64,000 bases of DNA from SAR86 cluster bacterium AG-349-I13 (GCA_003278815.1 QCDB01000003.1:44707-108706); one strand, 5' to 3'; counted from the stretch's first letter, positions 8,586-18,652 are shown. Numbers and translations are program-made. The notes: generated from the sequence alone by a model not told the origin.

Positions 8586-9625
8586 TATTCTTCGGCGAAT
8601 AAATCGAAGTCTTTATCCATTAAACCAAGAGCAATGCCGCCACCTCTTGCAACACTTGTTAGAGGATCTTCAGCAACTCTTGTTGGGATACCAGTCGATT
8701 GTTCAATTAATGTATCTAAGCAATGCAATAAAGCCCCTCCACCAGTAATAACTATTCCATCTTGTGATATGTCTGCAGCTAATTCAGGCGGAGATAGTTC
8801 CAGGGCAGTTCTAACTGATCTGACTATTGCTGATGTCTGATTCTCGAGAGCTCTAAATCCGTCCTCTTTTTGAAAAACAACAAGCTCTGGAATTCCTTCG
8901 GCAAGATTTCTGCCTCTAAACTCATAAGGTTCAAATTCTTTTTTGCAATTCAATGTAGCGCATCCAACTTGTAGTTTTATTAATTCAGCGGTCGATTCAC
9001 CTATTACTACACCAAATTTTCTTCTTACGTATGTTTGAATTGCTTCATCAAACTTATCTCCACCTACTTTTAAAGATTCAGAGTAAACAATTCCATTCAA
9101 GGAAAGAATTGCGACTTCAGAAGTTCCACCACCTATATCAATAACCATGCTTCCTCTAGGTTTATCAATAGCAACACCTGCACCTAAAGCCGCTGCAATT
9201 GGTTCTTCTATAAGCTTTACAACACTTGCACCTGCAGATAATGCAGATTCGCGTATAGCTCTTTTTTCAACCTGAGTAGCTTTTGATGGAACACAAACAA
9301 GCACCCTTGGGCTTGGAGATAAAATTGAATTATTTGACACTTTTTTAATGAAATGTTGCAGCATTTTTTCTGTAACATTAAAGTCTGCAATCACTCCATC
9401 TCTTAGAGGACGAATAGCCTCCATTTGGCCAGGCGTTCTACCTAGCATTTTCTTAGCATCATGGCCAACAGCAACTACAGTTTTCTGCCCACTACGCTCT
9501 TGAATTGCTACTACTGAGGGCTCATCTAAAACAATTCCGTCCTCTTTTGTGTAAATTAATGTATTTGCTGTACCCAGATCAATGGATATATCATTTGAAA
9601 AAAGACTACGTAAAAATTTAAACAT
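8585..9625 (-). CDS. mreB: Rod shape-determining actin homologue MreB
   Basis: Bacterial actin that forms membrane-bound filaments and positions cell-wall synthesis. The 346 residues match the family (347 in E. coli). Phosphate-loop DLGTANT is near residue 17, the second phosphate loop is [10 protein letters not shown] near 165, and the adenosine motif TGGGALL is near 293. The N-terminal amphipathic segment MFKFLRSLF fits membrane binding. It is first in mreB-mreC-mreD-yhdP-like and diverges from gatC. A rod-shaped cell is expected. Confidence 0.97.
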   Translation of the reverse strand: MFKFLRSLFSNDISIDLGTANTLIYTKEDGIVLDEPSVVAIQERSGQKTVVAVGHDAKKMLGRTPGQMEAIRPLRDGVIADFNVTEKMLQHFIKKVSNNSILSPSPRVLVCVPSKATQVEKRAIRESALSAGASVVKLIEEPIAAALGAGVAIDKPRGSMVIDIGGGTSEVAILSLNGIVYSESLKVGGDKFDEAIQTYVRRKFGVVIGESTAELIKLQVGCATLNCKKEFEPYEFRGRNLAEGIPELVVFQKEDGFRALENQTSAIVRSVRTALELSPPELAADISQDGIVITGGGALLHCLDTLIEQSTGIPTRVAEDPLTSVARGGGIALGLMDKDFDLFAEE

Positions 9626-9639
9626 TCTTAATATATCTC

Positions 9640-9645
9640 TATAAT
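9640..9645 (+). promoter_or_regulatory. Candidate -10 box TATAAT for gatC
   Basis: TATAAT lies 29 bases before the gatC ATG in the 49-base gap with the divergent mreB. A Shine-Dalgarno TAAGG (9664-9668) precedes the ATG by 6 bases, so this unit would have a normal leader. mreB on the other strand has TATATT 4 bases before its ATG and TATTAT further up, either of which could be its -10. Confidence 0.45.
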
Positions 9646-9674
9646 ATTCAGAATCTTATAGAATAAGGCTTTTA

Positions 9675-9956
9675 ATGGATAAAATCGAGCTAAAAAATCT
9701 TTTATTTCTTGCACGAATCAGTGCAAAAGAAAATGAATACCCTGAAATTATTAAAAAACTAGAAAATACATTTGAACTAATCGATGAAATGCAAGACTTG
9801 GACTTATCAGATTTAGAACCTTTGAATAATCCCTTAGAGTTAAGCAATGTAACAAGGATAGACAAGGATAAAAATCGTAACGACAAGAAGAAATTTCTAG
9901 ATAATTCGCCAGAGTCAGATGAAGATTATTTCAACGTACCAAAAATTATAGAATGA
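9675..9956 (+). CDS. gatC: Asp/Glu-tRNA amidotransferase subunit C
   Basis: Small subunit that wraps around and stabilises GatA-GatB. The 93 residues match the family: an N-terminal helical part (LKNLLFLARI), a helix through EKLEN-like residues, then the proline/leucine belt DLEPLNNPLELSNVTRIDKD. The start has TAAGG 6 bases upstream. It is first of gatC-gatA-gatB, all overlapping by a few bases. Confidence 0.93.
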   Translation: MDKIELKNLLFLARISAKENEYPEIIKKLENTFELIDEMQDLDLSDLEPLNNPLELSNVTRIDKDKNRNDKKKFLDNSPESDEDYFNVPKIIE

Positions 9957-11380
9957 ATTTTAAACAGCAAAGAGATAATTTTAGAGCAAAGAAGATTTCA
10001 GCTGTGGAAGCTGTAGAAGAATCATTGAGAAAAATAAAAGATGACCAGTTAAATATCTTTATAAATCATTTTGAACAAGAAGCCCTCAGCAATGCTATGC
10101 ACATAGATAATAACTTTGATGATTTCATAGCTAAACCGCTATCTGGTGTACCAATAGCTCATAAAGACATTTTCTGCACAGAAGGTTTGCCTACAACCTG
10201 TGGTTCAAAAATGCTTGAAAATTTTATACCTCCCTATGATTCGACAGTAGTAAAGAACTGTTTGGATGCTGGGTCAATAATGGTTGCTAAAACAAATATG
10301 GATGAATTTGCAATGGGCTCTTCAAATGAAACAAGTTACTTTGGTGCTGTTTCTAATCCATGGAATCATGATTTAGTTCCAGGTGGTAGTTCGGGTGGAG
10401 CCGCAGCGTGTGTCTCAGCAAATCTTACGACTATATCGACTGGCACAGATACAGGTGGATCGATAAGACAGCCTGCAGCTTTATGTGGGATAACGGGTTT
10501 GAAACCAACCTATGGCTTAGTATCAAGGTGGGGGATGATTGCATTCTGTTCAAGCATGGACCAAGCAGGGCCTTTTTCAAGAGATGCTTTTGGATGTGCT
10601 GCTTTACTTGATGCTATGGCCAGTTATGACGAAAAAGACTCTACAAGTACAAAACGTCAAGATATAAATTTTGAGGAATCTTTATCAAAAAATTTTGGTT
10701 CACTTAAGGTTGGTGTTATAAAAAATATTCAGGAACTTGATATAAGCGAGGACGTAATAAATGCTTATGAAACCTCCAAGACTGTGCTAACTGGCTTAGG
10801 TCATAAGCTAGTTGAAGTTGATTTTTCTGAATTGTCATCCGGAATTTGTTCATATTACGTAATAGCTCCAGCAGAATGCTCTTCAAATTTATCTCGATTC
10901 GACGGAGTAAAGTATGGGTATAGATCAAAGGGTGAAAAAGATATCGCAAATTTATACATGAATACAAGATCTGATGGTTTTGGTGACGAAGTTAAAAAAA
11001 GAATTCTTATCGGTACACATGTTCTATCAGCTGGATTCTATGATGCATATTACCTACAAGCTCAAAAAGTTAGAAGAATGATAAAACTTAAATTTGAAAA
11101 TTTTTTTAAAGATGTTGATTTAATTTTCATGCCTACCACTTTAGATCAAGCCTTTGAGAAAAATAGAAAATCAGATGACCCAAATAGAATGTATAAAGAG
11201 GATCTTCTTACTATACCTGCAAATCTAGCCGGATTACCTGCAATTTCATTTCCTAATGGATTTAAAAATAATTTACCGATAGCAGGTCAATTAATAGGAA
11301 AGTATTTTGCTGAAGATTTACTTTTAAATACAACTAATAAAATACAGGAGGTGACAGATTGGCACAAAATGACACCCTAA
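9953..11380 (+). CDS. gatA: Asp/Glu-tRNA amidotransferase subunit A
   Basis: Amidase subunit that releases ammonia from glutamine for the GatB active site. The 475 residues contain the Ser-cisSer-Lys triad: Lys71 (AHKD), Ser146 in GGSSGG and Ser170 in DTGGSIRQPA; the spacings of 75 and 24 match the family. It overlaps gatC by 4 bases (ATGA). Gammaproteobacteria with GatCAB usually use it to make Asn-tRNA(Asn), since they have GlnRS; which tRNA is used here cannot be told from this window. Confidence 0.96.
   Translation: MNFKQQRDNFRAKKISAVEAVEESLRKIKDDQLNIFINHFEQEALSNAMHIDNNFDDFIAKPLSGVPIAHKDIFCTEGLPTTCGSKMLENFIPPYDSTVVKNCLDAGSIMVAKTNMDEFAMGSSNETSYFGAVSNPWNHDLVPGGSSGGAAACVSANLTTISTGTDTGGSIRQPAALCGITGLKPTYGLVSRWGMIAFCSSMDQAGPFSRDAFGCAALLDAMASYDEKDSTSTKRQDINFEESLSKNFGSLKVGVIKNIQELDISEDVINAYETSKTVLTGLGHKLVEVDFSELSSGICSYYVIAPAECSSNLSRFDGVKYGYRSKGEKDIANLYMNTRSDGFGDEVKKRILIGTHVLSAGFYDAYYLQAQKVRRMIKLKFENFFKDVDLIFMPTTLDQAFEKNRKSDDPNRMYKEDLLTIPANLAGLPAISFPNGFKNNLPIAGQLIGKYFAEDLLLNTTNKIQEVTDWHKMTP
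11346..11354 (+). promoter_or_regulatory. Strong Shine-Dalgarno deciding a TTG start for gatB
   Basis: AGGAGGTGA, an almost complete match to the 16S rRNA 3' end, ends 4 bases before TTG at 11359. The nearby ATG at 11369 and GTG at 11351 are out of the gatB frame. This site therefore fixes the TTG as the start and places it inside the last codons of gatA. Confidence 0.85.
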
Positions 11381-12795
11381 TCAAAGGTTGGCAACCTGTA
11401 ATTGGATTAGAAGTCCATGTTCAGTTAATGACTAACACAAAATTATTTTCACCTGCAAAAAACCAATTTGGAGAAGATGCAAATACATTAGTAGATTTGA
11501 TTGATCTTGGTCTGCCTGGTGTTTTGCCTGTTTTAAATGAAGGGGCAATGAAACAAGGCATTAAATTTGGTTTAGCTACAAATGCGAAGATTGCTGAAAC
11601 CATGATTTTTGATAGAAAAAATTATTTTTATCCAGACCTGCCTAAAGGATATCAAATAACACAATTACATTACCCAATTGTTCGTGATGGAGTGGTAATG
11701 GTAAATGGGAAAAAAATTAGAATACATCAGGCGCACCTTGAAGAAGATGCAGGTAAATCAATGCATGACAAGTATGACGATAAGTCAGTCATTGATCTAA
11801 ATAGATCAGGAGTTCCTTTATTGGAGATCGTTTCTGAACCAGATATCAGATCAGCTTCTGAGGCTGTTAATTACTTAAAGAAGATACACCAAATAATTAC
11901 ATATCTTGATATATCAGATGGAAATATGTCTCAAGGATCTATGAGGTGTGATGCGAACGTTTCTATTATGAAACCTGAAGATAAAGAGTTTGGTACACGA
12001 GCTGAAATTAAGAATATAAATTCCTTTAAATTCGTTGAAAAAGCCATTAATTTTGAAATAAAAAGGCAAATTAAAATTCTAGAAGCAAATGGAACTGTTG
12101 AGCAAGAAACAAGGCTTTATGACTCTATAAAAGATGAAACAAGATCAATGAGGACAAAAGAATTTGCGAATGATTATAGGTACTTTCCATGTCCAGACTT
12201 AGTGCCAACAAATATAACAGAAGAGTTAATAGAAAGTGTGAAAGAAAATATGGATGAATTACCAGAAGAAAAACAAGATAGATTCATGAGTTCTTATAAT
12301 TTGAATGAATATGATGCTGGGGTTATATGTGCAGATAAAGAGACTGCAAACTTCTTCGAAAAAGTTGTGGAAAATGCAGATGTTCAACTAGCAGCAAAAT
12401 GGATAATTGGTGATTTAAATGCCCTACTAAATAAACATGATATGGACCTTCAAGAGAGCAGAATTGATGCTGAAAACTTTTCAGAACTTATTCAAAAAAT
12501 TACCGATAATACAATTTCAGGAAAAATAGCTAAAGAAGTTCTTGAAGAGATTTGGAATACTGGAGCAAAAGTATCTGAAGTAATCGATAGCAAGGGTATG
12601 CAGCAAATTTCTGATGCAGGGGAGCTAGACAATACTATTGAGATAATTCTTAATGAGAATACTGACCAAGTAAATGCATATAAATCTGGTAAAGATAAGC
12701 TATTTGGTTTTTTTGTTGGTCAGGTGATGAAGGCTACACAAGGCAAAGCTAATCCTAGGCTAGTTAACGAACTTCTTAAGAAAAAACTTTCTTAA
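11359..12795 (+). CDS. gatB: Asp/Glu-tRNA amidotransferase subunit B
   Basis: Kinase/transamidase subunit that phosphorylates the mischarged Asp/Glu on tRNA and amidates it. The 478 residues start with the conserved PVIGLEVHVQL, carry HLEEDAGKSMH, DLNRSGVPLLEIVSEPD and GSMRCDANVS of the cradle domain, and end with the helical and YqeY-like tail (GKANPRLVNELLKKKL). Translation begins at TTG with an ideal Shine-Dalgarno and overlaps gatA by 22 bases. The 3' end meets the convergent metallo-hydrolase gene with 2 bases between. Confidence 0.96.
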   Translation: MAQNDTLIKGWQPVIGLEVHVQLMTNTKLFSPAKNQFGEDANTLVDLIDLGLPGVLPVLNEGAMKQGIKFGLATNAKIAETMIFDRKNYFYPDLPKGYQITQLHYPIVRDGVVMVNGKKIRIHQAHLEEDAGKSMHDKYDDKSVIDLNRSGVPLLEIVSEPDIRSASEAVNYLKKIHQIITYLDISDGNMSQGSMRCDANVSIMKPEDKEFGTRAEIKNINSFKFVEKAINFEIKRQIKILEANGTVEQETRLYDSIKDETRSMRTKEFANDYRYFPCPDLVPTNITEELIESVKENMDELPEEKQDRFMSSYNLNEYDAGVICADKETANFFEKVVENADVQLAAKWIIGDLNALLNKHDMDLQESRIDAENFSELIQKITDNTISGKIAKEVLEEIWNTGAKVSEVIDSKGMQQISDAGELDNTIEIILNENTDQVNAYKSGKDKLFGFFVGQVMKATQGKANPRLVNELLKKKLS

Positions 12796-12797
12796 AT

Positions 12798-13691
12798 CTA
12801 TTCAAAAATCATTCCATCTTCTGCAACAATAATTTTTCCGGAATAAAAGGTTTTGACTTCATCTAATATCTCTTGCTCAGAGCTGCCCCAAAATAAAATA
12901 TGCGAAAGTATTAAACTCTTAGGTTGTAATAAATTTGCAATCTCAGCAACCTCTTTAGGTCCTGTATGATGAGCTTGGTGGTATTTCTGCCAATCTGGAG
13001 TTTTATTATTAAAGCCTTTTTGCGAATAAATTTCATGAATTAAATAATCTAAATTTTCTCCATAAGAAATTAAATTTTTTGACATAGCTGTATCACCTGA
13101 TATGAGAATTTTTTTGTCGGTTGTTTCAATTAAGAACCCATATGATTCCTGAAGATCTCCGTGGTCATTTAAGAATGCTGTAACTTTTATGTTCTCATCT
13201 TGGTAGACAAATTTATCTTTGAGTTCGTTGAAAATAACTTTATATCCAGTACTATTTTGAGGTTGTGTGCCGTATATTCTGTAATCTATGTCTGGTTGGT
13301 ATGCTTTAATGATGTTGGTATGCATATTTTTAGCTCCTTTTGGCCCAAAAATTTTTAATGGTTCTGATCTACCCATAATCCATGGCGTAATGATTAAATC
13401 TGCCAATCCAAGCGTGTGATCTGAATGAATATGCGTTAAAAAAGCATATTTTAAATTTTCAACTTCCAGTGCCTGATATTCCCCTCCCCAACTCGGAGAA
13501 AATGCTGCTATCCTTCGAATTACACCAGTACCATAATCAAATAGATAGGGCTCATCATTTGCTAAAACCAAATAAGATGATCCCATTCTTTCTGGATTAG
13601 GATTTGGAGTACCTGTTCCTAATATAAATAATTTTGTTGAGGCACTTGCTGTCGATATTAGCAATAATAGTAGTAGAATTCTGATTTTCAT
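12798..13691 (-). CDS. Exported metallo-beta-lactamase-fold hydrolase
   Basis: MBL-fold protein with a signal peptide (MKIRILLLLLLISTASAS), so probably periplasmic. The zinc motif HxHxDH is THIHSDH near residue 95; further ligands are likely in SGDTAM (Asp) and ILSHIL (His). The GTGTPNPNPERMGSSYLV start and overall layout resemble the RNase Z/arylsulfatase branch, but an exported protein cannot be a tRNA-processing enzyme. Substrate unknown; ester, lactone or sulfate-ester hydrolysis are options. It overlaps the upstream lipoprotein gene by 4 bases and is last in the hemA operon. Confidence 0.75.
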   Translation of the reverse strand: MKIRILLLLLLISTASASTKLFILGTGTPNPNPERMGSSYLVLANDEPYLFDYGTGVIRRIAAFSPSWGGEYQALEVENLKYAFLTHIHSDHTLGLADLIITPWIMGRSEPLKIFGPKGAKNMHTNIIKAYQPDIDYRIYGTQPQNSTGYKVIFNELKDKFVYQDENIKVTAFLNDHGDLQESYGFLIETTDKKILISGDTAMSKNLISYGENLDYLIHEIYSQKGFNNKTPDWQKYHQAHHTGPKEVAEIANLLQPKSLILSHILFWGSSEQEILDEVKTFYSGKIIVAEDGMIFE

Positions 13692-14809
13692 CTCTCAAAA
13701 ATAGCTATTCTGTCTGATTTATAGGCTCCTATAAAAATTTTATCTTCAAATGGGTATGCAACAGATGCTCCACCATATGCGACGTCTTGAAAATTATACT
13801 CCTCTAAAATATTTAAATCCCTATCAGCTCTAATTATAAAAAAAGGCATTGGGCATTGGATGACATCTTCGGGAATACAATTTAAGCCTCCAAGATCTGT
13901 ATTCTGTCCACCTATCCATAACTCATTACCGACAGCTGTCACATTATCTGGACCGCCATTGAGGTATGTTCTGAGAATTAGATCTTTAGTTGTATTTGCA
14001 CTAAATTTAGTTATTTTACCATTCCCTCTATAGTTCACATATAAATCGTCATCAATCATATCTATTCCATTAGGCCAAGTTCCTTGAGAATTTGGAATAA
14101 TTGAATAACCGTCCTTAAAACTCCATTTGTAAACATGACCAGTATTTAGTTTAAAAATATTGAGTAAAAATAAACGATAAAAGCCTAGATCTTTATCATA
14201 TTGATGTGTGGCATAAAATGACCCACTTTTATCACTAATAACTACATCATTAAAAAACGTATTAGCTTCAGGTGCCTTGGTACAACCTACCCAAAATAAA
14301 GTAGGCTTATCCTGGTTAGAGAAATTAACGAAATCTGGAAAAATAAGGAAAAATTCTATGCTGCTGATTTTCTGGTGATTCACAACAGCTAATAATGAAG
14401 CTTCCTCCAAGAAGGGGCTTAGATTATTTCCTCTTATCTTTAGATCCTCATATATATCGATCCCATGTGGATAAAATTCCTCATATGGTTCACATGTTTG
14501 ATCGCCTATCCCGAGGGTATTATTATTTAGAAATTGAACTTCGTAATCTTTAATTTCTTGTGATCCCATATTGAGCTTTGAAAGTTTGCCTACGAGAACC
14601 CTTCCCTCATTCAATTCTGGTAAGCCCGCAAATTGCGAGACTACTAATGAATTTGAATGTGGAATTTTGGCAAAATCTTCAGGGTTTTGAAGACCACAGA
14701 TTAATTCTAGGGTGCCTAAACTTTTGCATTCGTTAATATTCTTATACTCGCTCGAGCAACTAGTAAATAGTATTGATACTAAAATTAAATATGAAAATTT
14801 ATTAAACAA
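13688..14809 (-). CDS. Lipoprotein with SMP-30/paraoxonase-like propeller
   Basis: The 373 residues begin with a lipoprotein signal (lipobox LFTSC, Cys18). The rest reads as a six-bladed beta-propeller of the SMP-30/gluconolactonase or arylesterase (paraoxonase) type, with HGIDIYED near 145 and PNGIDMIDDDLYVNY near 255, the classical blade motifs that carry calcium-ligating Asn/Asp. Known relatives hydrolyse lactones or aryl esters. Substrate here is not known. Placement between a MaoC-like gene (8-base overlap) and an exported MBL hydrolase (4-base overlap) suggests a joint role in breaking down an ester or lactone at the cell surface. Confidence 0.6.
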   Translation of the reverse strand: MFNKFSYLILVSILFTSCSSEYKNINECKSLGTLELICGLQNPEDFAKIPHSNSLVVSQFAGLPELNEGRVLVGKLSKLNMGSQEIKDYEVQFLNNNTLGIGDQTCEPYEEFYPHGIDIYEDLKIRGNNLSPFLEEASLLAVVNHQKISSIEFFLIFPDFVNFSNQDKPTLFWVGCTKAPEANTFFNDVVISDKSGSFYATHQYDKDLGFYRLFLLNIFKLNTGHVYKWSFKDGYSIIPNSQGTWPNGIDMIDDDLYVNYRGNGKITKFSANTTKDLILRTYLNGGPDNVTAVGNELWIGGQNTDLGGLNCIPEDVIQCPMPFFIIRADRDLNILEEYNFQDVAYGGASVAYPFEDKIFIGAYKSDRIAIFER

Positions 14810-15251
14810 AAATCATCGCTAAGTTTTCAGCAACAAAACCTGGTTTCTCTTGACCTTCAATTTCCAGCTCAATGCCAAATTTTAATAGCCACCTATCACC
14901 AGGCTTTTCAGTAACTTCTACCAATGTGCTGTTATAGCGACATTTTGAATCAACTGGCACAGGACTAATAAATCTGATCTTATCGTATCCATAGTTCATT
15001 GCCATTTTAGTTCCTTCTACAGGTATTGCTGTTTCATATCCTTTTCCAACAGATAAAGAGAGCATTAAAGCTCCGTGTGCTATTGTGCTTCCAAAGATAG
15101 GCTTAGCTCGTTCTGGATCGACATGGATGAATTGAGGGTCGTCGGTTACATCCGCAAATGTGTTTATCATTTCCTGATTGACATCAAACCATGAAGTGCT
15201 TTGTGTCTTTCCTATTTCTTTATGTAAATCTTGTGGTTTAATAGCTTCCAT
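14802..15251 (-). CDS. MaoC-like (R)-enoyl-CoA hydratase/dehydratase
   Basis: Hot-dog-fold protein of the MaoC/NodN group, 149 residues. The hydratase motif is visible as [18 protein letters not shown], with catalytic Asp and His, followed by [12 protein letters not shown]. Such proteins hydrate trans-2-enoyl-CoA to (R)-3-hydroxyacyl-CoA. A very strong Shine-Dalgarno GGAGG (complement of 15256-15260) precedes the ATG. It lies 9 bases after the acyl-CoA ligase gene, consistent with a shared fatty-acid or organic-acid pathway. Confidence 0.8.
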   Translation of the reverse strand: MEAIKPQDLHKEIGKTQSTSWFDVNQEMINTFADVTDDPQFIHVDPERAKPIFGSTIAHGALMLSLSVGKGYETAIPVEGTKMAMNYGYDKIRFISPVPVDSKCRYNSTLVEVTEKPGDRWLLKFGIELEIEGQEKPGFVAENLAMIFV

Positions 15252-15260
15252 TTTTCCTCC

Positions 15261-16874
15261 TTATTTAATTAAATGGTCTTTAAACTGTTCTCTCAACTCA
15301 ATCTTAAGAACTTTGCCCGTAGCTCCAATTGGCAACTCCTCTACAAAAACTATATCATCTGGCTTCCACCATTTGGCAATCTTATCCTCCAGAAAAGCAT
15401 AAATTGAATCTTTATCTTTCTTTTCATTGGCTGGCACTACCAATAAAACTGGTCTCTCATCCCACTTAGGATGTGCCACCCCTATTACGCAAGCTTGCAT
15501 TACATCAGGATGACTTTGTGCAGCATTTTCTAGATCAACCGAGCTTATCCATTCTCCTCCTGATTTTATGACATCCTTTGCTCTATCAACAATTGTCATA
15601 TAACCATCTGGATCAATAGAAGAAATATCACCTGTATCAAACCAACCATCTTCATCAACTGCATCGGAATCGTATTTATAGTATCTTTTGTTAATCCATG
15701 GTCCTCTTATCATTAATTTGCCATAGGCTTTGCCATCTTCAGGTAGCTCATTTCCATCATCATCGATTATCTTTAGTTCTACGCCAAAAACAGGTTTACC
15801 TTGTTTAGTTTGCAACTTGTAAAGCTCCTCTTTTGGTAGTGCTTCCATATCTTTAGTTTTAATATTAGCTGTAGCTAACGGACTTGTTTCTGTCATTCCC
15901 CATCCTTGAACAACATTTACTCCGTGCTCTTCATCAAATTGTTTTATCATTGCGTATGGCACTGCTGAACCCCCAATTACAGTTTGTTTAACTGTATCCA
16001 AAGTGATAGCATTCTCCTTACAATAATTCAAAAGCCCCAGCCAAATCGTAGGCACACCGAAAGCAAGAGTGACTTTTTCTTTTTCAATAAGCTCGACAAG
16101 GGCAGCGCCGTCCATTCCCATTCCTGGCAAGACTAATTTAATTCCATTCATAGCACCAATGTAAGGTAAGCCCCACCCCATCACGTGAAACATTGGCACG
16201 ACCATAAGTATTGAATCGTCTTTGTCTAATCCTAGCCCGTTAGCAGAGGAACCTGCCCATGCATGCAATAAAGTAGATTTGTGAGAATATAAAACACCTT
16301 TTGGATTGCCTGTAGTTCCAGATGTGTAACATAATCCACAAGGGGCATCTTCTTCAAGTTCTGGCCAATCATATGTTTCGTCTCCATTCTCAATAAATTC
16401 TTCATATGAAACTGCATCTTTGAGCTTTGACTCGGGCATTTCCTCTTTTGAACAAAGCAGCACATATTTCTCTACAGTCGGGCAATTTGCTTGAATTGCT
16501 TCGAGCAAAGGAGCAAAAACTGTCTCCAGAAAAATAATTCTGTTTTCAGCATGATTAATGATATAGACAACTTGCTCAGGGTGTAATCTAAAATTTATAG
16601 TATGCATTACTGCACCCATACCAGAGATACCATAATACATTTCCATATTTCTATATGTGTTTAAAGCAAGTGAACCAACATTCTGTCCATGTTTAATTCC
16701 ATATGTTTCAAGAGCTGATCCTAATTTTTTAGCTCTTTTAGCAACTTGCCCATAATTTGATTTGACTATCTCTCCAGATAAAGCTCTTGAGATGATTTCT
16801 ACTTCTGGAAAAATTCTTTCTGCATAATTAATTATGCTGCCGACATTTTGTTTCCAAGATTGCATGTTACTCAT
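15261..16874 (-). CDS. Acyl-CoA synthetase (AMP-forming)
   Basis: ANL-superfamily ligase of 537 residues that activates a carboxylic acid with ATP and CoA. Visible motifs are the P-loop [12 protein letters not shown] near 185, GWGMTETSP near 325, the hinge-region DTGDI near 420, and the C-terminal Lys in [10 protein letters not shown]. The sequence resembles the medium/long-chain fatty-acyl-CoA ligases of the Thermus TtLC-FACS type; methylmercaptopropionate-CoA ligase (DmdB) belongs to the same broad group, so the chain substrate is open. It overlaps the glycosidase gene by 4 bases (ATGA). Confidence 0.88.
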   Translation of the reverse strand: MSNMQSWKQNVGSIINYAERIFPEVEIISRALSGEIVKSNYGQVAKRAKKLGSALETYGIKHGQNVGSLALNTYRNMEMYYGISGMGAVMHTINFRLHPEQVVYIINHAENRIIFLETVFAPLLEAIQANCPTVEKYVLLCSKEEMPESKLKDAVSYEEFIENGDETYDWPELEEDAPCGLCYTSGTTGNPKGVLYSHKSTLLHAWAGSSANGLGLDKDDSILMVVPMFHVMGWGLPYIGAMNGIKLVLPGMGMDGAALVELIEKEKVTLAFGVPTIWLGLLNYCKENAITLDTVKQTVIGGSAVPYAMIKQFDEEHGVNVVQGWGMTETSPLATANIKTKDMEALPKEELYKLQTKQGKPVFGVELKIIDDDGNELPEDGKAYGKLMIRGPWINKRYYKYDSDAVDEDGWFDTGDISSIDPDGYMTIVDRAKDVIKSGGEWISSVDLENAAQSHPDVMQACVIGVAHPKWDERPVLLVVPANEKKDKDSIYAFLEDKIAKWWKPDDIVFVEELPIGATGKVLKIELREQFKDHLIK

Positions 16875-17857
16875 AAATTTTCCCCTTTTTTTAAATTATG
16901 TAGATAAGGATACCATTCATTTTTGAGTGGGTGAAACCATGAAAACATAATTTCATTAATTTTGTGTCTATCCTTGTCTTGTAATTTTTTCTTGGAATTG
17001 GGGTTCAGCAGATGTATTAAGTCTAATAATCTTTCATCGACTCCATGTCTAAGTAATATGGTTTCAAAAGAATCTTTCTCTCCTACCTTAAAAGCGCCAA
17101 ATAATTCAACTAATAATTTATCTGTTCTGGGCATTCCAGTTAAATTTATTAAATAACAATTTTTTGAAGAAATAAATTCGTGGCTTAAATGATCACAAAA
17201 AGATAAGTTGATATTTTTTGGGCAGGAATCAACTGTAAAATAGTTGTCCCATATATAGATATTTTCGTTATTGAAACCAAACAAAGAAGATTGACAGTTG
17301 TTACTCATTTCCAAACTGATTACTTTGTCCCCCGTCCAAAAGAAATTATTTGATTTTGGAAAATACTTCATGAAGTCATTGAAGTATTCATTATGATTCT
17401 TATCTTTATCAATCAATTCAGTAGCATATACAGTAGGGCAAAAATCAAAAGAAAGCTCAGAGAAACTTGTTTTTACATCATTAAATATCTCTAATTGCTT
17501 TTCAAAACAAAAACCTCCCTCAATATCATCAAAAAGAATAGAAATAGACTTAACACCCTGTTCTGAAAAAATTTTAATTTTTTCTTTCAGACCAGATAGA
17601 TGAGCTGTTTTTACTGGTGCAAGCCCAACACCAATTTCTACAGAAAGGTCAGTTGAAAAATTAACAAAGCTACGAAAAGCTGAAAGCCATTCCTTTGTAT
17701 ATTCGATATCTAAATGAGAGCGTAAAAAGGGGTCTTCTTTAGCTGCATAAAGATAAAAATTTAAATTATATTTATTTAAGCTTTCAATAATTTTTTTTCT
17801 ATCATCGAATTTTGATATTTCTCCGTAATAACCTTCAACAACACCAATTTTTTTCAT
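16871..17857 (-). CDS. GH84-like beta-N-acetylglucosaminidase (O-GlcNAcase fold)
   Basis: The 328 residues match the catalytic core of glycoside hydrolase family 84. GVVEGYYGE (5-13) corresponds to the GVVEGFYG motif, YLYAAKEDP (36-43) to the substrate-binding Lys segment, and the catalytic Asp pair is Asp110-Asp111 in ILFDDIEGG. Family enzymes remove beta-linked GlcNAc by substrate-assisted catalysis. There is no signal peptide and none of the accessory domains of secreted bacterial GH84 proteins, so it should be cytoplasmic. It lies 3 bases after prmC and overlaps the acyl-CoA ligase by 4. The natural substrate is unknown. Confidence 0.72.
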   Translation of the reverse strand: MKKIGVVEGYYGEISKFDDRKKIIESLNKYNLNFYLYAAKEDPFLRSHLDIEYTKEWLSAFRSFVNFSTDLSVEIGVGLAPVKTAHLSGLKEKIKIFSEQGVKSISILFDDIEGGFCFEKQLEIFNDVKTSFSELSFDFCPTVYATELIDKDKNHNEYFNDFMKYFPKSNNFFWTGDKVISLEMSNNCQSSLFGFNNENIYIWDNYFTVDSCPKNINLSFCDHLSHEFISSKNCYLINLTGMPRTDKLLVELFGAFKVGEKDSFETILLRHGVDERLLDLIHLLNPNSKKKLQDKDRHKINEIMFSWFHPLKNEWYPYLHNLKKGENL

Positions 17858-17860
17858 AAT

Positions 17861-18652
17861 TTATCTGTAGCCAATAATGAATCTGTTTATATCTTTTAAG
17901 TCTTTTATTAATTCTATCTTTTTAAAACCCTCTTTGATCATTTTTTCTCGTAAATAATTTTCTTGGCCAATTCCGTGCTCTAGCATTAACACACCATACT
18001 CTTGAAGATAGTTAATTGAATCAGTGATAATTTTTGATAAATCAGCTAAGCCTTGATTTTCTGAAAATAAAGCTATCATAGGTTCAAACTTTAGACTTTC
18101 ATCTAAGCTCGAATTTTTTGATATGTAGGGAGGATTTGAAACAATCAAATCATACTTTTGATTCACATTTGAGAACCAGTTTGAGGTGAAGAAATTAACA
18201 CAATTCTCCGTCTGAGCATTATTCTTTTTAGCTAATTTTACAGCTTTTGCAGAAAGGTCTACACCGGTTATGTTCGCTGTTTGTAATTTTTTTGAAAGCT
18301 CAATTGCAATACAACCTGAACCTGTCCCAAGATCTAAAACACTCTTTTTATCTTTAAATTTATTAACTATATAATCTACAAGTATTTCAGTTTCGGGCCT
18401 AGGAATTAAAACATTTTCATTTATGTGATATTCACCTTCATAGAAAGACCACTTTTCAAGGATGTACTGGATTGGAATTTTTTTTTCTATTTTTTCAACT
18501 ACATCGTCAATACTATGAATAGGCAAATTAAGACCTTTTATTAAAAATTTAAGGCCTTCGTCATAAGAATTTTGGTAAACAGAATGCCAAGTATCTTGAA
18601 GGAGTCTTATTTGTGAATTACCCGTCTTGAATTTCAAGTAGTTTCTCTGCAT
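17861..18652 (-). CDS. prmC: Release factor glutamine methyltransferase PrmC
   Basis: Methylates the Gln of the GGQ motif in RF1 and RF2. The 263 residues have an N-terminal helical domain and a Rossmann methyltransferase domain with the SAM loop [13 protein letters not shown] (about 103-115) and the catalytic NPPY in SNPPYIS near 173. The ATG at 18652 lies inside prfA (35-base overlap); a TTG at 18637 is an alternative. Its partner prfA is directly upstream, as in E. coli hemA-prfA-prmC. Confidence 0.95.
   Translation of the reverse strand: MQRNYLKFKTGNSQIRLLQDTWHSVYQNSYDEGLKFLIKGLNLPIHSIDDVVEKIEKKIPIQYILEKWSFYEGEYHINENVLIPRPETEILVDYIVNKFKDKKSVLDLGTGSGCIAIELSKKLQTANITGVDLSAKAVKLAKKNNAQTENCVNFFTSNWFSNVNQKYDLIVSNPPYISKNSSLDESLKFEPMIALFSENQGLADLSKIITDSINYLQEYGVLMLEHGIGQENYLREKMIKEGFKKIELIKDLKDINRFIIGYR

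Noticed and set aside
12798..13691. RNase Z identity for the MBL-fold protein
   Set aside because: A clear signal peptide places it outside the cytoplasm, where tRNA processing cannot take place.
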